Shown: positions 34,701 to 42,618 of the stretch, piece after piece
Layout of the letters: each line of letters starts with the position of its first letter
Numbering within the stretch: position 1 is the first letter of the stretch
Source: Pseudoselenomonas ruminantium
Lineage (GTDB): Bacteria; Bacillota; Negativicutes; Selenomonadales; Selenomonadaceae
Length of the DNA stretch: 64,000 nt
Direction of reading: 5' to 3'
NCBI GenBank assembly: GCA_015058625.1
Contig: SVCA01000002.1
Span: 62,001-126,000, forward strand
The notes under the pieces: model-generated
Databases searched by the model: none
What the model saw: the letters and a program-made list of their open reading frames with translations, nothing else
Told to the model about the DNA's origin: nothing
Program-made: the position numbers and the translations under genes

Positions 34701-34786
34701 CCAACTATATCACCATTGATGCGTTAGACCCCAATGTACAGGAACAGGAATTCAAAGCCTGCCTGGTCAATATCACCAAGGCATAA
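31778..34786 (+). CDS. fdnG: Formate dehydrogenase-N-type alpha subunit (Cys form)
   Basis: 1002 residues. A twin-arginine signal (LTRRDFLKTTGLTGVGLALASL) sends the folded protein across the membrane. The [4Fe-4S] ligands are Cys50, 53, 57 and 85. The residue bound to molybdenum is Cys192 in NQTRVCHATTPPAM, encoded by TGC at 32351-32353. E. coli FdnG has selenocysteine here (ARVUHGP). The rest matches FdnG (AFGRGAMTNHWGDLKHSKLIWI, AECHPMGLKN, ILQLLRGNIGVPGGGIDAMRGQPNVQ). It oxidises formate to CO2 on the outer face and passes electrons to the beta and gamma subunits. AAAGGAGG precedes the ATG. It lies 134 bp after fdhD, with no convincing box of its own. Confidence 0.93.
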   Translation: MNLTRRDFLKTTGLTGVGLALASLGLDMPKVKAAAKEFKLKGAREFTSICHFCACGCGVIGYVKDDKLINLEGASDNPVNRGGLCSKGLGYGQIPNSDQRATKPLYRAPGSDHWEEISWDEAIDKAARAMKKARDENWKQTEVINGETVDVHRTDAIGFIGGSQINNEECYQNIKMARALGVTYIDNQTRVCHATTPPAMNAAFGRGAMTNHWGDLKHSKLIWIEGSNIAECHPMGLKNVMKAKNNGAKIVHVDVRYTRTSKIADYFFQLRPGTDIAFLGYIISYIIENKKYNEDYIRRNTNAYCILRDDYKFDEGIFSGYNAEKHKYNMETWGYALGPDKKPQKASDLFAPNTVMSRMKEHFSRYTLDKVSGITGMSKDDIELAAKIFCEYSPTVMMYALGMTQHTVGVENIRCFTILQLLRGNIGVPGGGIDAMRGQPNVQASTDFGIMFQYFPGYLSFPTEKTNTLEKWTRASGTFRAKWLKNMLKAWFGDYATPANDYAFNLIGVRNSSHNDSIYGLFEDAYRGTVKCLYLCGQNPHVTNANAGMVHDGLCRMDTVIAQDIFVNETAEFWNRPGDNPADIQTEVIFLPACSYLERRGTITNSMRMIQWRMEGPKPLGDSKPDYEINNLLWRKIRELYQDSTDPKDEIIQRMTWNYSDDQTVEDILKEINGYDLTTGKLVSGIGQLKDDGTTSSGMWIYAGVYGNGEHKAQRRGQEDEGGLGIYPNFGWTWPDNIHLLYNRASCDENGQPVDPEHKIVWWDAAKNRWEGYDVPDVGNRNAAPGTPDGNKPFRMTGEGYGRLFAAEYSDLNPDGMTRDHSYTPVDGPLPEFYEPVESPTKNALHKDEKAQFNPCVVYPRLPEKQRIGTKDEFPYVLCSSGIAEHWCSGTVTRNIPWLNELVKEPFVEMSHKLAEQLGVKLGDKVKVSSARGNVTVKAMVTDRARPLTINGEETHMVWMPYSWGFKGLSKGPSTNYITIDALDPNVQEQEFKACLVNITKA

Positions 34787-34852
34787 GGCTTTCCCCATGA
34801 GGTGACGATGTTATACGAACTGTTCATGATAACATCGAAGAAGGAGATACGG

Positions 34853-35704
34853 ATGAATGTAATGGATAATCATATGGAAAAATATCTAAATGCTCACCCT
34901 TTCCTGCGCGAGACGGCAGAACTGCAGCTTTCCTTGCATGCGGCTATCCGGCCGGGGATAAGTCCACTGGAACTTCCCGATACTGACGAAGTGAAGGCTC
35001 TGACCAAAGACGGCGTGCCTTTGCTGCAGCACAAAGCGTATCAGGAAAAGGCCATTCAGACACTGGTGGCCCAGCTGCCTGCCGTACTGGAACAGCTGCA
35101 GTCACTTGAATGCCCCCAGCCCATGCAGGAAGCCCGACGTTTTTTGGCAGAATGGACGCAGAAACAAACAGTAGATAAGCTGGTGGCACTTTGTGGACTG
35201 CTGCTGCGCCAGGAGGACGATAAACTTTCGGCGTTCCTGCAGGAGGAACAACTGCCGGAGCAGCTTCTGCGGACTGTGCTTTGGCAGCTGGTAGAAGCAA
35301 TGGTGCCTGCGCCCCTCAAGGACTATGCCTTCTGGCAGAAAGCTGGGTGGAATAAGAATTTCTGTCCCATCTGCGGCCGTCAGCCGGTAATGGCACATCT
35401 GCGCAAGGAAAAGGAAGGCCGGGCAAGGTTCCTGCTCTGCGATGGCTGCCATACGGAATGGCCCTTTGCCCGGGTAGGCTGCGTTTACTGCGGTAACACG
35501 GATTTGACGAAGATGCACATCCTGGAGCCGGAGGAGCAGACCGCCATGCGTATGGATGTCTGCGATGTGTGTCAGAGCTATATCAAGACTTACAATGAAG
35601 AGGGCGCTGAAAGTGTCTACCTCCATGACTGGGCCACCATCCATCTGGATTTGCTGGCCGAGGAAAAGGGCCTGCATAAGAAAGGCAGCAGCCTGTTAGC
35701 GTAA
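34853..35704 (+). CDS. fdhE: Formate dehydrogenase accessory protein FdhE
   Basis: 283 residues from ATG 34853 (AAGGAGAT upstream; the frame is open 17 codons earlier). Four CxxC pairs form the rubredoxin-like zinc/iron site in the second half: FCPICGRQPV, LLCDGCHTEW, GCVYCGNTD and DVCDVCQSY. The N-terminal half is helical. FdhE is needed for the assembly of active membrane-bound formate dehydrogenases before Tat export. It is located between the alpha and beta subunit genes, an unusual but sensible placement within one operon. Confidence 0.9.
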   Translation: MNVMDNHMEKYLNAHPFLRETAELQLSLHAAIRPGISPLELPDTDEVKALTKDGVPLLQHKAYQEKAIQTLVAQLPAVLEQLQSLECPQPMQEARRFLAEWTQKQTVDKLVALCGLLLRQEDDKLSAFLQEEQLPEQLLRTVLWQLVEAMVPAPLKDYAFWQKAGWNKNFCPICGRQPVMAHLRKEKEGRARFLLCDGCHTEWPFARVGCVYCGNTDLTKMHILEPEEQTAMRMDVCDVCQSYIKTYNEEGAESVYLHDWATIHLDLLAEEKGLHKKGSSLLA

Positions 35705-35723
35705 TGACGAAAGGAGAGCAACC

Positions 35724-36503
35724 ATGGCTCAAGAAATAACGATGCTCCATGATGTGGCGCGCTGCAGTGCCTGCCGTGCCTGCATGGTGGCCTGCAAACA
35801 GTGGCATGACCTGCCCGCCGATATGTCCACGCCCTTTGAGGGGCAGTACCAGTCCCATAAAGATTTAAGCTCCCATACCTGGAATCTGATTCAGATGCAG
35901 GAGCGGGTGGACAGCAAGGGCAATTTCCACTGGGATTTCATCAAAAAACAATGTATGCATTGCGGTGACCCCGCCTGTGCAAATGGCTGTCCCGAAGAAG
36001 CCATCACTAAGCTGGAATCCGGTGCTGTAGTAATCGACCCGGACAAATGCGTGGGCTGCGGCTACTGCACCGCCAACTGTCCCTTCGGCATTCCAAAAGT
36101 CGATGGGGAAAAGCATGTTTCTACCAAGTGTGACCTGTGCTTTGACCGTATTGAGCAGGGGATGGAACCCTCCTGTGCCAAAACCTGTACTGCTGATGCC
36201 ATCCTCTTTGGCACTAGAGAGGAGATGCTGAAAAAAGCCGAAGAACGGCTGGCAATGATTAAGGAAGACCATCCCGATGCCAACATTTACAATCCTCATG
36301 GTGTGGGCGGCGTGCATATGCTCTACGTTCTGCCGGAAAAACCGGCCGTCTATGGCCTGCCGGAAAATCCCCAAACACCGGCTTCTATCAATCTCTGGAA
36401 GGATATCGTGCGTCCGGTGGGCAAGCTGGCCAGTGTTGGTGCTGTCGCAGGCGTATTGGGGCTGACTGCCCTTACGGCCATGCGGAGAAGGGGGGAGAAG
36501 TAA
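35724..36503 (+). CDS. fdnH: Formate dehydrogenase beta subunit (four [4Fe-4S])
   Basis: 259 residues. Four ferredoxin-type cysteine groups: CSACRACMVACKQWHDLP, CMHCGDPACANGCP, CVGCGYCTANCPFGIP and CDLCFDRIEQGMEPSCAKTC. A single C-terminal membrane helix (about 232-250; VGKLASVGAVAGVLGLTALTA) followed by RRRGEK anchors it as in FdnH. It relays electrons from the alpha subunit to the cytochrome b subunit. There is a good ribosome site (AAAGGAGAG), and the gene follows fdhE after 19 bp. Confidence 0.92.
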   Translation: MAQEITMLHDVARCSACRACMVACKQWHDLPADMSTPFEGQYQSHKDLSSHTWNLIQMQERVDSKGNFHWDFIKKQCMHCGDPACANGCPEEAITKLESGAVVIDPDKCVGCGYCTANCPFGIPKVDGEKHVSTKCDLCFDRIEQGMEPSCAKTCTADAILFGTREEMLKKAEERLAMIKEDHPDANIYNPHGVGGVHMLYVLPEKPAVYGLPENPQTPASINLWKDIVRPVGKLASVGAVAGVLGLTALTAMRRRGEK

Positions 36504-36504
36504 G

Positions 36505-37194
36505 ATGTTAGTCAACAAGAAATACGTCAAACGCCACGCCAAAGGCTTTGTTTATCTGCACTGGATTAACGCCGTTTGTTTCTTTATGCTCTTTTTGACA
36601 GCGCTGCCCCTCTATGCAGATAGTTGCAAGGGCCTTTACGATATATTCGGTGCGAAAACCTTGCAGAATGCCCATCGTTTCTTTGCCGTACTCTTTGTGC
36701 TGAATCCTGTTATCGGCCTGATTACCGCACGCGAAGGCATCTGGCGCATGTTCTCCGAGGTGCTGAAATTCAACGGCAAGGACATTACCTTCCTCGTGAA
36801 ATTCCCGCTGGAACTTATCGGCAAGCATCCCGAAGGCATCCCCAAGCAGGGATTTTATAACGGCGGCGAGCGCATGAATATTGCCCTGCAGCTGGCAACA
36901 TGGGGCGTGCTGGTTGGTTCCGGTGCCCTGCTGTGGTTCGGTGAGGGAATCATAGATAACAGCATCCGTGCCTGGATGATTCCCCTTCACAGCCTCTGTG
37001 CCGGTATCGGATTTGCCGGTTCCATCGGGCATATCTATCTGGCGCTCATTGCCAATCCCGATTCTGTTCATGGCATGCAGGATGGCACCGTTAAAGTTGA
37101 TTACGCCAATGCTCATCATGGCGAATGGATGGATGATTTGGTGAAGGAAGGAAAAATCAAGCAGCAGGAATTGAAGGAAGCCTTAAAGGGCTGA
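36505..37194 (+). CDS. fdnI: Formate dehydrogenase gamma subunit (cytochrome b556 type)
   Basis: 229 residues with four membrane helices. Haem-ligand histidines are seen in RHAKGFVYLHWINAVCFFMLF (helix 1), NAHRFFAVLFVL and IPLHSLCAGIGFAGSIGHIYLAL (helix 4). It passes electrons from the beta subunit to menaquinone, completing a redox loop with the nitrate reductase. It begins 1 bp after the fdnH stop. It is slightly longer than E. coli FdnI (217), with a charged C-terminal tail. Confidence 0.9.
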   Translation: MLVNKKYVKRHAKGFVYLHWINAVCFFMLFLTALPLYADSCKGLYDIFGAKTLQNAHRFFAVLFVLNPVIGLITAREGIWRMFSEVLKFNGKDITFLVKFPLELIGKHPEGIPKQGFYNGGERMNIALQLATWGVLVGSGALLWFGEGIIDNSIRAWMIPLHSLCAGIGFAGSIGHIYLALIANPDSVHGMQDGTVKVDYANAHHGEWMDDLVKEGKIKQQELKEALKG

Positions 37195-37212
37195 GCGCAA
37201 TAAAATGCATAG

Positions 37213-37254
37213 AAAAAGTCCCGGAATGACGGCAATCATTCCGGGACTTTTTTT
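37213..37254. terminator. Bidirectional terminator between fdnI and lactate permease
   Basis: A near-perfect 17-bp stem AAAAAGTCCCGGAATGA/TCATTCCGGGACTTTTT with a short loop. It is followed on the + strand by a continued T run and preceded by an A run that serves the - strand. It sits between two convergent genes. Confidence 0.9.
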
Positions 37255-37266
37255 CTATGCAAGTTT

Positions 37267-38802
37267 TTAACCGACTACGCTCTGACCGAAGTAAACGATA
37301 AGGCCCATCACAATGATGAAGGGAACGTAAACCTTGGCCGCAAACGCCAGCAGCTTGCCATCAGCACCAGCGGTTTTGATGGCTGCAACGGCAATGGCGA
37401 TGCTCTGGATGGAAATCATCTTACCGGCGCAGGCACCCGTAGCGTTAGCAGCAGCAATCCATGCCTGTGCGGCAGGCGTAGCGCCGATAGCCTGGGCAGC
37501 TTCGGTCTGGAGTTTACCGAACAGCACGCAGCTCGACGTTGCCGAACCGGTGATGAAGGTACCAATGGAACCGATAAAGGCGGCAATGCAGGGGTAAGCT
37601 GTACCCGTAGCAGCTACAGCAGCCTCGGCGATTTCATGGGTCATGCCGGCATAGCCCATGACTTTAGCCGTAGCGATAACGGAGATAATCGTCAGAATGG
37701 TGAAGCGCAGGCCATATACCGTGTTTTTGAGGACACCCAGCATTTCGCCGAAACCTGCGCCCTGTTTGGAACCGCCGATGAAGGCAGCCAGGAAAATCAG
37801 CACGCCCGGAGTAGCAACCCAGGTAAAGGTATAGGGGGCGCCGCCCTCGCCATCATAAATCAGTACGGAGGACTTGATGAGATTCAGCGGGTCATGAATA
37901 GCCGGAATCAGCTTGGAGGTAGCCAGCAGGAAGACGAAAATCAGAATGAACGGGAGCCAGGCCGTGATGGCTTTGCCAACCGTCAGCTTTTCTTCGTCAT
38001 CTTCATGGGCGGGCATAGCATAAGCCGGGTCGTTGACCGGGAACATTTTGGCGCAGGCAACAATCGCACCCATAGCACCGATGGAACCAGCGACAACGGC
38101 AAGTTCCGGGCCCATGGTAAGAGCTACAGCCAGTTCCGGAATCAAAAAGCCCAGTGCTGCGCCTAGGCAGATGATGGTCATGCCTTTGAGGGCTTTTAAG
38201 GAACCGCCGGCAACGAGCGTCATGATGAAAGGGCAGAGAATGGTCAGCGGAGCCAGCTGCAGGCAGGTGTAAGTAGCCAGCGTCGTGGCATCTGTGCCCG
38301 TGACATTGCCCAGCGTCACCAGAGGAATACCAATGGAACCATAAGCCGTGGGGACGGAGTTAGCAACCAGGCAGACGCTGGCAGCTAAAATCGGGTTCAC
38401 ACCGATACCAACCAGCATGCTGGCGGGGATGGCGATAGCCGTACCAAAGCCGGCCATGCCTTCCATGAAACCGCCGAAGCCCCAACCAATCAGGAGAATC
38501 AGCACGCGGCGGTCGTTGCTGACGGAAGTCAGCATTTTTTTGATGCCTTCCATGCCCTTCGTGTGTTCCGACAGGTTGTAAGTGAAGATAGCGGCAATGA
38601 TGACCAGCAAAATCGGCCAGCAGGCCAGGGCCACACCTTCCAGGAATGCCTGGAACGCATGAATAGTGGTCATGTCATAGAGACCGATACCTACTACAGC
38701 GGAGATGAGCAGAGCCAAGAGGCAGGCTTTGTGCGGCTGCATGTGCAGTACGCACAGCGCTATAGCCAGCCAAAGGATTGGTGAAAGCGCTAATAAAAAC
38801 AA
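37267..38802 (-). CDS. lldP: L-lactate permease (LctP/LldP family)
   Basis: 511 residues from TTG 38802, which gives the family N-terminus FLLALSPILWLAIALCVLHM with AAAGGA 9 nt upstream; the frame is open to 38889. There are about 12-14 membrane helices. Family stretches: EHTKGMEGIKKMLTSVS, GWGFGGFMEGMAGFGTAIAIPASMLVGIG and the C-terminal GSIGTFITGSATSSCVLFG. It imports or exports lactate with protons, and lactate is a major substrate of propionate-forming Negativicutes. It is monocistronic as far as can be seen. A long hairpin repeat lies upstream. Confidence 0.88.
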   Translation of the reverse strand: MFLLALSPILWLAIALCVLHMQPHKACLLALLISAVVGIGLYDMTTIHAFQAFLEGVALACWPILLVIIAAIFTYNLSEHTKGMEGIKKMLTSVSNDRRVLILLIGWGFGGFMEGMAGFGTAIAIPASMLVGIGVNPILAASVCLVANSVPTAYGSIGIPLVTLGNVTGTDATTLATYTCLQLAPLTILCPFIMTLVAGGSLKALKGMTIICLGAALGFLIPELAVALTMGPELAVVAGSIGAMGAIVACAKMFPVNDPAYAMPAHEDDEEKLTVGKAITAWLPFILIFVFLLATSKLIPAIHDPLNLIKSSVLIYDGEGGAPYTFTWVATPGVLIFLAAFIGGSKQGAGFGEMLGVLKNTVYGLRFTILTIISVIATAKVMGYAGMTHEIAEAAVAATGTAYPCIAAFIGSIGTFITGSATSSCVLFGKLQTEAAQAIGATPAAQAWIAAANATGACAGKMISIQSIAIAVAAIKTAGADGKLLAFAAKVYVPFIIVMGLIVYFGQSVVG

Positions 38803-38930
38803 AAAATCAAGTCCTTTCCAATTAATAAGAGCATGAAAATAATATGAATAAGATAATTCATTATATAAGCAGGTACTAAAAAAAGTCAATGGGAAATCAC
38901 AGATTAATACATAAATACGTCAATACGTGC

Positions 38931-39013
38931 CACAAAGCCCGTGGTGACTTATTCCTGCGCTAGTACGCGCGTTGCGCGTAAATCGCTTAGGAACAAGTCA
39001 CCACGGGCTTGTG
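38931..39013. repeat. Long hairpin repeat A
   Basis: 83 nt. The left arm CACAAAGCCCGTGGTGACTT (38931-38950, continuing to 38960) pairs with the right arm ending AAGTCACCACGGGCTTGTG (39013). An inner TACGCGC-GTT-GCGCGTA hairpin forms the tip, separated by an internal loop (GCTAG / AATCGC). The same architecture is seen in the three hairpins at 44.5-44.8 kb. It lies between the niaP-like and lactate permease genes, both on the - strand. Confidence 0.75.
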
Positions 39014-39053
39014 AAGTTCATGTATATCAATAATTAACTTTTGGGTTGACCGG

Positions 39054-40406
39054 TCAGCTTTCTAAAGCGACTTCAAGTTCTTCCAGCGTTTTCTTCTTGC
39101 TTTCCTTACCTAAGAGGATAACGACAGCAGAGATGATGACAAATACTGACGCGAACATCAGGAAGATGGTGTTCATGCCAAAGGCGTTGCCGAGCATTAC
39201 GCCTACAAGCATCGGGGCGAGCATGCCGCCGATGCGGCCGAAGCCGGCGGCCCAGCCGCTGCCCAGAGCGCGGATGGCGGTGGGGTACTGTTCCGGCGTG
39301 TAGGTGTAAATTACGCCCCAGGCGCCCAGGTTGAAGAAGCTCATGGCCGAACCCCAGGCGAGCAATGCGGTGGAAGTCTCGGCGTTGCCGAAGAAGAAGG
39401 AGCAGACACCGGAGAGCAGCAGGAACAGCGACAGGGTGTACTTGCGGCCAATCACATCCACGAGCCAGGCGGCGGCATAATAACCGGGCAGCTGCGCCAA
39501 TGTCATGATGAGCACGTATTCAAAGGTCTTGACCACGGCAAAGCCCTGCGCATAAACGATGGAGGGCAGCCACATGAAGATGCCGTAATAGCTGAAGACG
39601 ATGCCGAACCAGGCCAGCCAGAGCATGGCCGTGCGGGTGCGGAACGGTGCGCTCCAGAGCGCCGTGAACTTGGGTTTGGTTTCCGTGCCTTGACTGGAAA
39701 GTTTTGACATGTCAACTTCTCCGGTGAAGGGCTTGCTTTCCACGCCCAATTTTCTTTCCAGCATCAGGATGACATCCTGTGCTTCCTTAATGCGGTTTTT
39801 CGTCAGCAGGTAGCGGATGGATTCCGGCATGTGCAGGCGAATCAGGAATACATAGAGAGCGGGCAGGGTACCGATGACGAAAGCAATCTGCCAGCCAAAG
39901 GCAGGAATCAGCAGATAGGAAATGCAGGCAGCCACCAGCCAGCCCACGCCCCAGAAACTTTCCAAGAGGACGATGAAGCGGCCGCGCAGATGTGCCGGCG
40001 CATACTCACTCATGAGGGTGGCGGCAACGGGCAGCTCACCGCCAAGGCCGAAGCCCACGAGAAAACGGAACACGAGCAGGGATTCATAGCTCCAGGACAG
40101 GGCACACATCCCCGTGGACAAACTGTAGAGGAGCACGGTCAGGGAAAACACCCGCTTGCGGCCAATGCGGTCAGCTAAAGTACCAGCCAGCACAGCGCCC
40201 AAGGCCATGCCGATAAGCCCGATGGAACCAATCCAGCCCACCTGCGCAGGCGTAAGCGCCCATTCCTTGGCCAGTACCGGCAGCACGAAGGCGATAAGAC
40301 CTGTATCCATGGAGTCAAAAAGCCAGCCCAGGCCTGTCAGCAATAAGAGCTTGTAGTGGAAATTCCCCACAGGCAGGGATTCCAGCCGCTGTAAAATCAT
40401 AATCAT
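39054..40406 (-). CDS. niaP: MFS transporter, NiaP (niacin permease)-like
   Basis: 450 residues, 12 helices. LTGLGWLFDSMDTGLIAFVLP, GLGGELPVAATLMSEYAP, VLLESFWGVGWLVAACISY and the downstream YTPEQYPTAIRALGSG match B. subtilis NiaP closely, as does FGIVFSYYGIFMWLPSIV. The family also includes aromatic-acid and sugar porters, so niacin is the likely but not certain substrate. Two palindromes upstream (TGTCATGACA, CTGTCTTGACAG) look like an operator. It is divergent from the AAA+ regulator, which could therefore also control it. Confidence 0.7.
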   Translation of the reverse strand: MIMILQRLESLPVGNFHYKLLLLTGLGWLFDSMDTGLIAFVLPVLAKEWALTPAQVGWIGSIGLIGMALGAVLAGTLADRIGRKRVFSLTVLLYSLSTGMCALSWSYESLLVFRFLVGFGLGGELPVAATLMSEYAPAHLRGRFIVLLESFWGVGWLVAACISYLLIPAFGWQIAFVIGTLPALYVFLIRLHMPESIRYLLTKNRIKEAQDVILMLERKLGVESKPFTGEVDMSKLSSQGTETKPKFTALWSAPFRTRTAMLWLAWFGIVFSYYGIFMWLPSIVYAQGFAVVKTFEYVLIMTLAQLPGYYAAAWLVDVIGRKYTLSLFLLLSGVCSFFFGNAETSTALLAWGSAMSFFNLGAWGVIYTYTPEQYPTAIRALGSGWAAGFGRIGGMLAPMLVGVMLGNAFGMNTIFLMFASVFVIISAVVILLGKESKKKTLEELEVALES

Positions 40407-40435
40407 ACCTCTTTCCTAAAAAATAACACGACAAC

Positions 40436-40484
40436 TGTCATGACAATGAAAAATAACAAGTTGCATTATACACTGTCTTGACAG
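40436..40484 (-). promoter_or_regulatory. Two palindromes upstream of the niaP-like gene
   Basis: TGTCATGACA (40436-40445) and CTGTCTTGACAG (40473-40484), both perfect inverted repeats of the core TGTC..GACA, with centres 38 bp apart and 30-80 bp upstream of the transporter start. They are a likely operator pair. A NiaR-type nicotinate repressor would fit the transporter assignment, but the regulator gene is not in the window. Confidence 0.5.
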
Positions 40485-40687
40485 CTGTTGCAAGGGTGTT
40501 TTGCGATATGTTTACGAATTTACGTGTTTTTTTTCAAAAAATGTAAACTTTTTTTCCGAAAGTTGTTGCAGTAATTTTTGGGGCTTGTTAAAATGTAAGG
40601 TACGAAACTTATTGACCGGAAGAAATTGCGGAAGGATATTCTGCTTGAAAAGGTAGATAAAATAACGGTTCTTAGGGAGGATAAATT

Positions 40688-42607
40688 ATGATTAGAGAGC
40701 ATCGGAGCCGTGCCAAGCTCGAAGCTTATTATGAAAAATTTGCCCAGGATGGTGTACTGGACCCTAACGTCCATCCTTGGGTGGCGGATTCCTGGCAGCA
40801 GAGCAAGAAATTCGGCGTGGGCCTGGAGAAGATGGCCATTAAGCATCTGCTTACCAAAGAGGAATTTCACGAGCTGCAGTTAAAGCATGCAGATGCCATT
40901 GAGTATTTAAGCGACCTTTCCGATGGCATCAAGGAATTTTTTCAGGAATACAACCTGAGTCTGTTGCTCATTGACGCAGATTGCACGGTACTCAAGAGCT
41001 ATTCCCTGCCCTTTTATCAGATGACCCCGGGCGAAATCGAAGGGGCAAATGTGGGCATTGACCAGGTGGGCACATCGTCTATCAGCGTGGCCTTGGAACA
41101 TAAGGCACCGTTCTGGATGTTCGGCCCTGAGATGTGGGTTAAGGAATGCCAGCTCGGGGATGCCTGCTCGGCACCGGTTATGGTCAGCGGTGAACTGAAC
41201 TACATCATTACCCTGGTGTCCATGGAGCAGGTGGCCATGCCGCAGGATGCTGTAATTTCCCTGCTCTTTACCATGCGCAAGGCTTTGGAACGTCATTTGA
41301 ACGAAGCCATCCGCATCAAGGCGGATGAAGCTATCTTAGATGCTACGCCCTTTGCGGTCTATCATGTACTGCCCGGCGGAGAAGTGGCCTATGCCAACCG
41401 TCTGGGACATACCCGTCTGGAAGGCATTGGCGCCAAACGCGACCCCGGCGCCCGCCGCAGCGCATCCAATCTCAATGATGTGATTATGAACTATCAGCAT
41501 ACGCCTATCTATAAGGGCTTCCGTGGGATACCATCTTATAATAAAGAAGTGACCTGGATTACCCCGGCCAAGACCTACGAGGACATCACCACGGTGGTTC
41601 CCTTGGAACGTGATGAAGACCAGGCCGTGCAGAGCGTGGTCGTAGTTTCCATGCCCATTGAAGATTTGCGCACTTTGGTTGCACATGCGGCAGGGTATAC
41701 GGCGAAATACAGCCTTGGTTCCATGGTTGGGGAAGGAACGACTTTTGCCAGCGTACGCAACAAGGCGGCTCGCGTGGCAAAGAACAAGCACCATGTACTG
41801 ATTCAGGGTGAAGCTGGTACGGGCAAGCAGCGTATGGCCCATGGCATCCATCAGGCCAGCAATCGCGCGGCAGGCCCGCTGATTACCCTGCGCTGCGGCG
41901 ATACCACCCCCGAACTTCTGGAACAGGAACTCTTCGGTGTGGTACTGAACAGTGAAGTCAGCCATCAGGGCCGTCTGGAACTTGCTTCCGGCGGTACCCT
42001 GTTCTTAGATGAAATTGAAAAGATGCCGAAAAATATCGCCAAGGCTCTGGCGGATGCCCTGAACAAGGGCAAGGCCTGCCGCGTGGGCGAACAGGTGGAG
42101 CGCAGCATTGATGTGCGCATCATCGCCGCCTGCGACAGCGACTTGAAGCGCCTCACGGAACGCGGCCTCTTTGACCGTGACCTTTATGAAGCGCTGTCCA
42201 AGAGCATTGTGCGGGTACCGGCGCTGCGCAGCCGCCGTGAGGATATTCCCAAGCTGGCTTCCCATATCATCAGCGAGCTTGCAGAGCAGCATCAGATGCA
42301 GCCCAAGAAAATCCTGCCGGAAACGGAGCGAGTGCTGCGGGAATATGACTGGCCGGGCAATATCAAGCAGTTGCAGAGCGTGTTGGAGTATGCCTTCTTC
42401 AACACGAGTGACACGGAAATCAACCCCAATGACATCAGTCTTATGGGGGATGTGAAGCCGGACAACAAGTGGAAGGAAGACAAGGAAGTCTTTGTAAAGG
42501 CTTGGCAGGCTGCCGGCGGCAATGTGAGCCGACTGGCTAACCTCCTGAATGTGAGCCGTGTAACCCTGTACCGGTATTTGAAGAAGTATGGATTGGAAAA
42601 GAAGTAA
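40688..42607 (+). CDS. AcoR/DhaR-like AAA+ transcriptional regulator lacking GAFTGA
   Basis: 639 residues: N-terminal GAF-type sensor (about 60-215; GVDIDQVGTSSIS-like block IDQVGTSSISVALEHKAPF), PAS-like region (about 215-330), AAA+ domain with Walker A GEAGTGKQ (about 370) and Walker B GGTLFLDEIEK (about 435), the ALRSRREDIPKLA and YDWPGNIKQLQ motifs, and a C-terminal Fis-type HTH (GNVSRLANLLNVSRVTLYRYLKKYG). Between ELFG and GRLELASGG, where sigma54 activators carry GAFTGA, this protein has VVLNSEVSHQ. E. coli DhaR lacks GAFTGA too and works with sigma70. The inducer is unknown. Its position divergent from the transporter and upstream of trmB gives little help. Confidence 0.82.
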   Translation: MIREHRSRAKLEAYYEKFAQDGVLDPNVHPWVADSWQQSKKFGVGLEKMAIKHLLTKEEFHELQLKHADAIEYLSDLSDGIKEFFQEYNLSLLLIDADCTVLKSYSLPFYQMTPGEIEGANVGIDQVGTSSISVALEHKAPFWMFGPEMWVKECQLGDACSAPVMVSGELNYIITLVSMEQVAMPQDAVISLLFTMRKALERHLNEAIRIKADEAILDATPFAVYHVLPGGEVAYANRLGHTRLEGIGAKRDPGARRSASNLNDVIMNYQHTPIYKGFRGIPSYNKEVTWITPAKTYEDITTVVPLERDEDQAVQSVVVVSMPIEDLRTLVAHAAGYTAKYSLGSMVGEGTTFASVRNKAARVAKNKHHVLIQGEAGTGKQRMAHGIHQASNRAAGPLITLRCGDTTPELLEQELFGVVLNSEVSHQGRLELASGGTLFLDEIEKMPKNIAKALADALNKGKACRVGEQVERSIDVRIIAACDSDLKRLTERGLFDRDLYEALSKSIVRVPALRSRREDIPKLASHIISELAEQHQMQPKKILPETERVLREYDWPGNIKQLQSVLEYAFFNTSDTEINPNDISLMGDVKPDNKWKEDKEVFVKAWQAAGGNVSRLANLLNVSRVTLYRYLKKYGLEKK

Positions 42608-42618
42608 GGAGAAAGATT

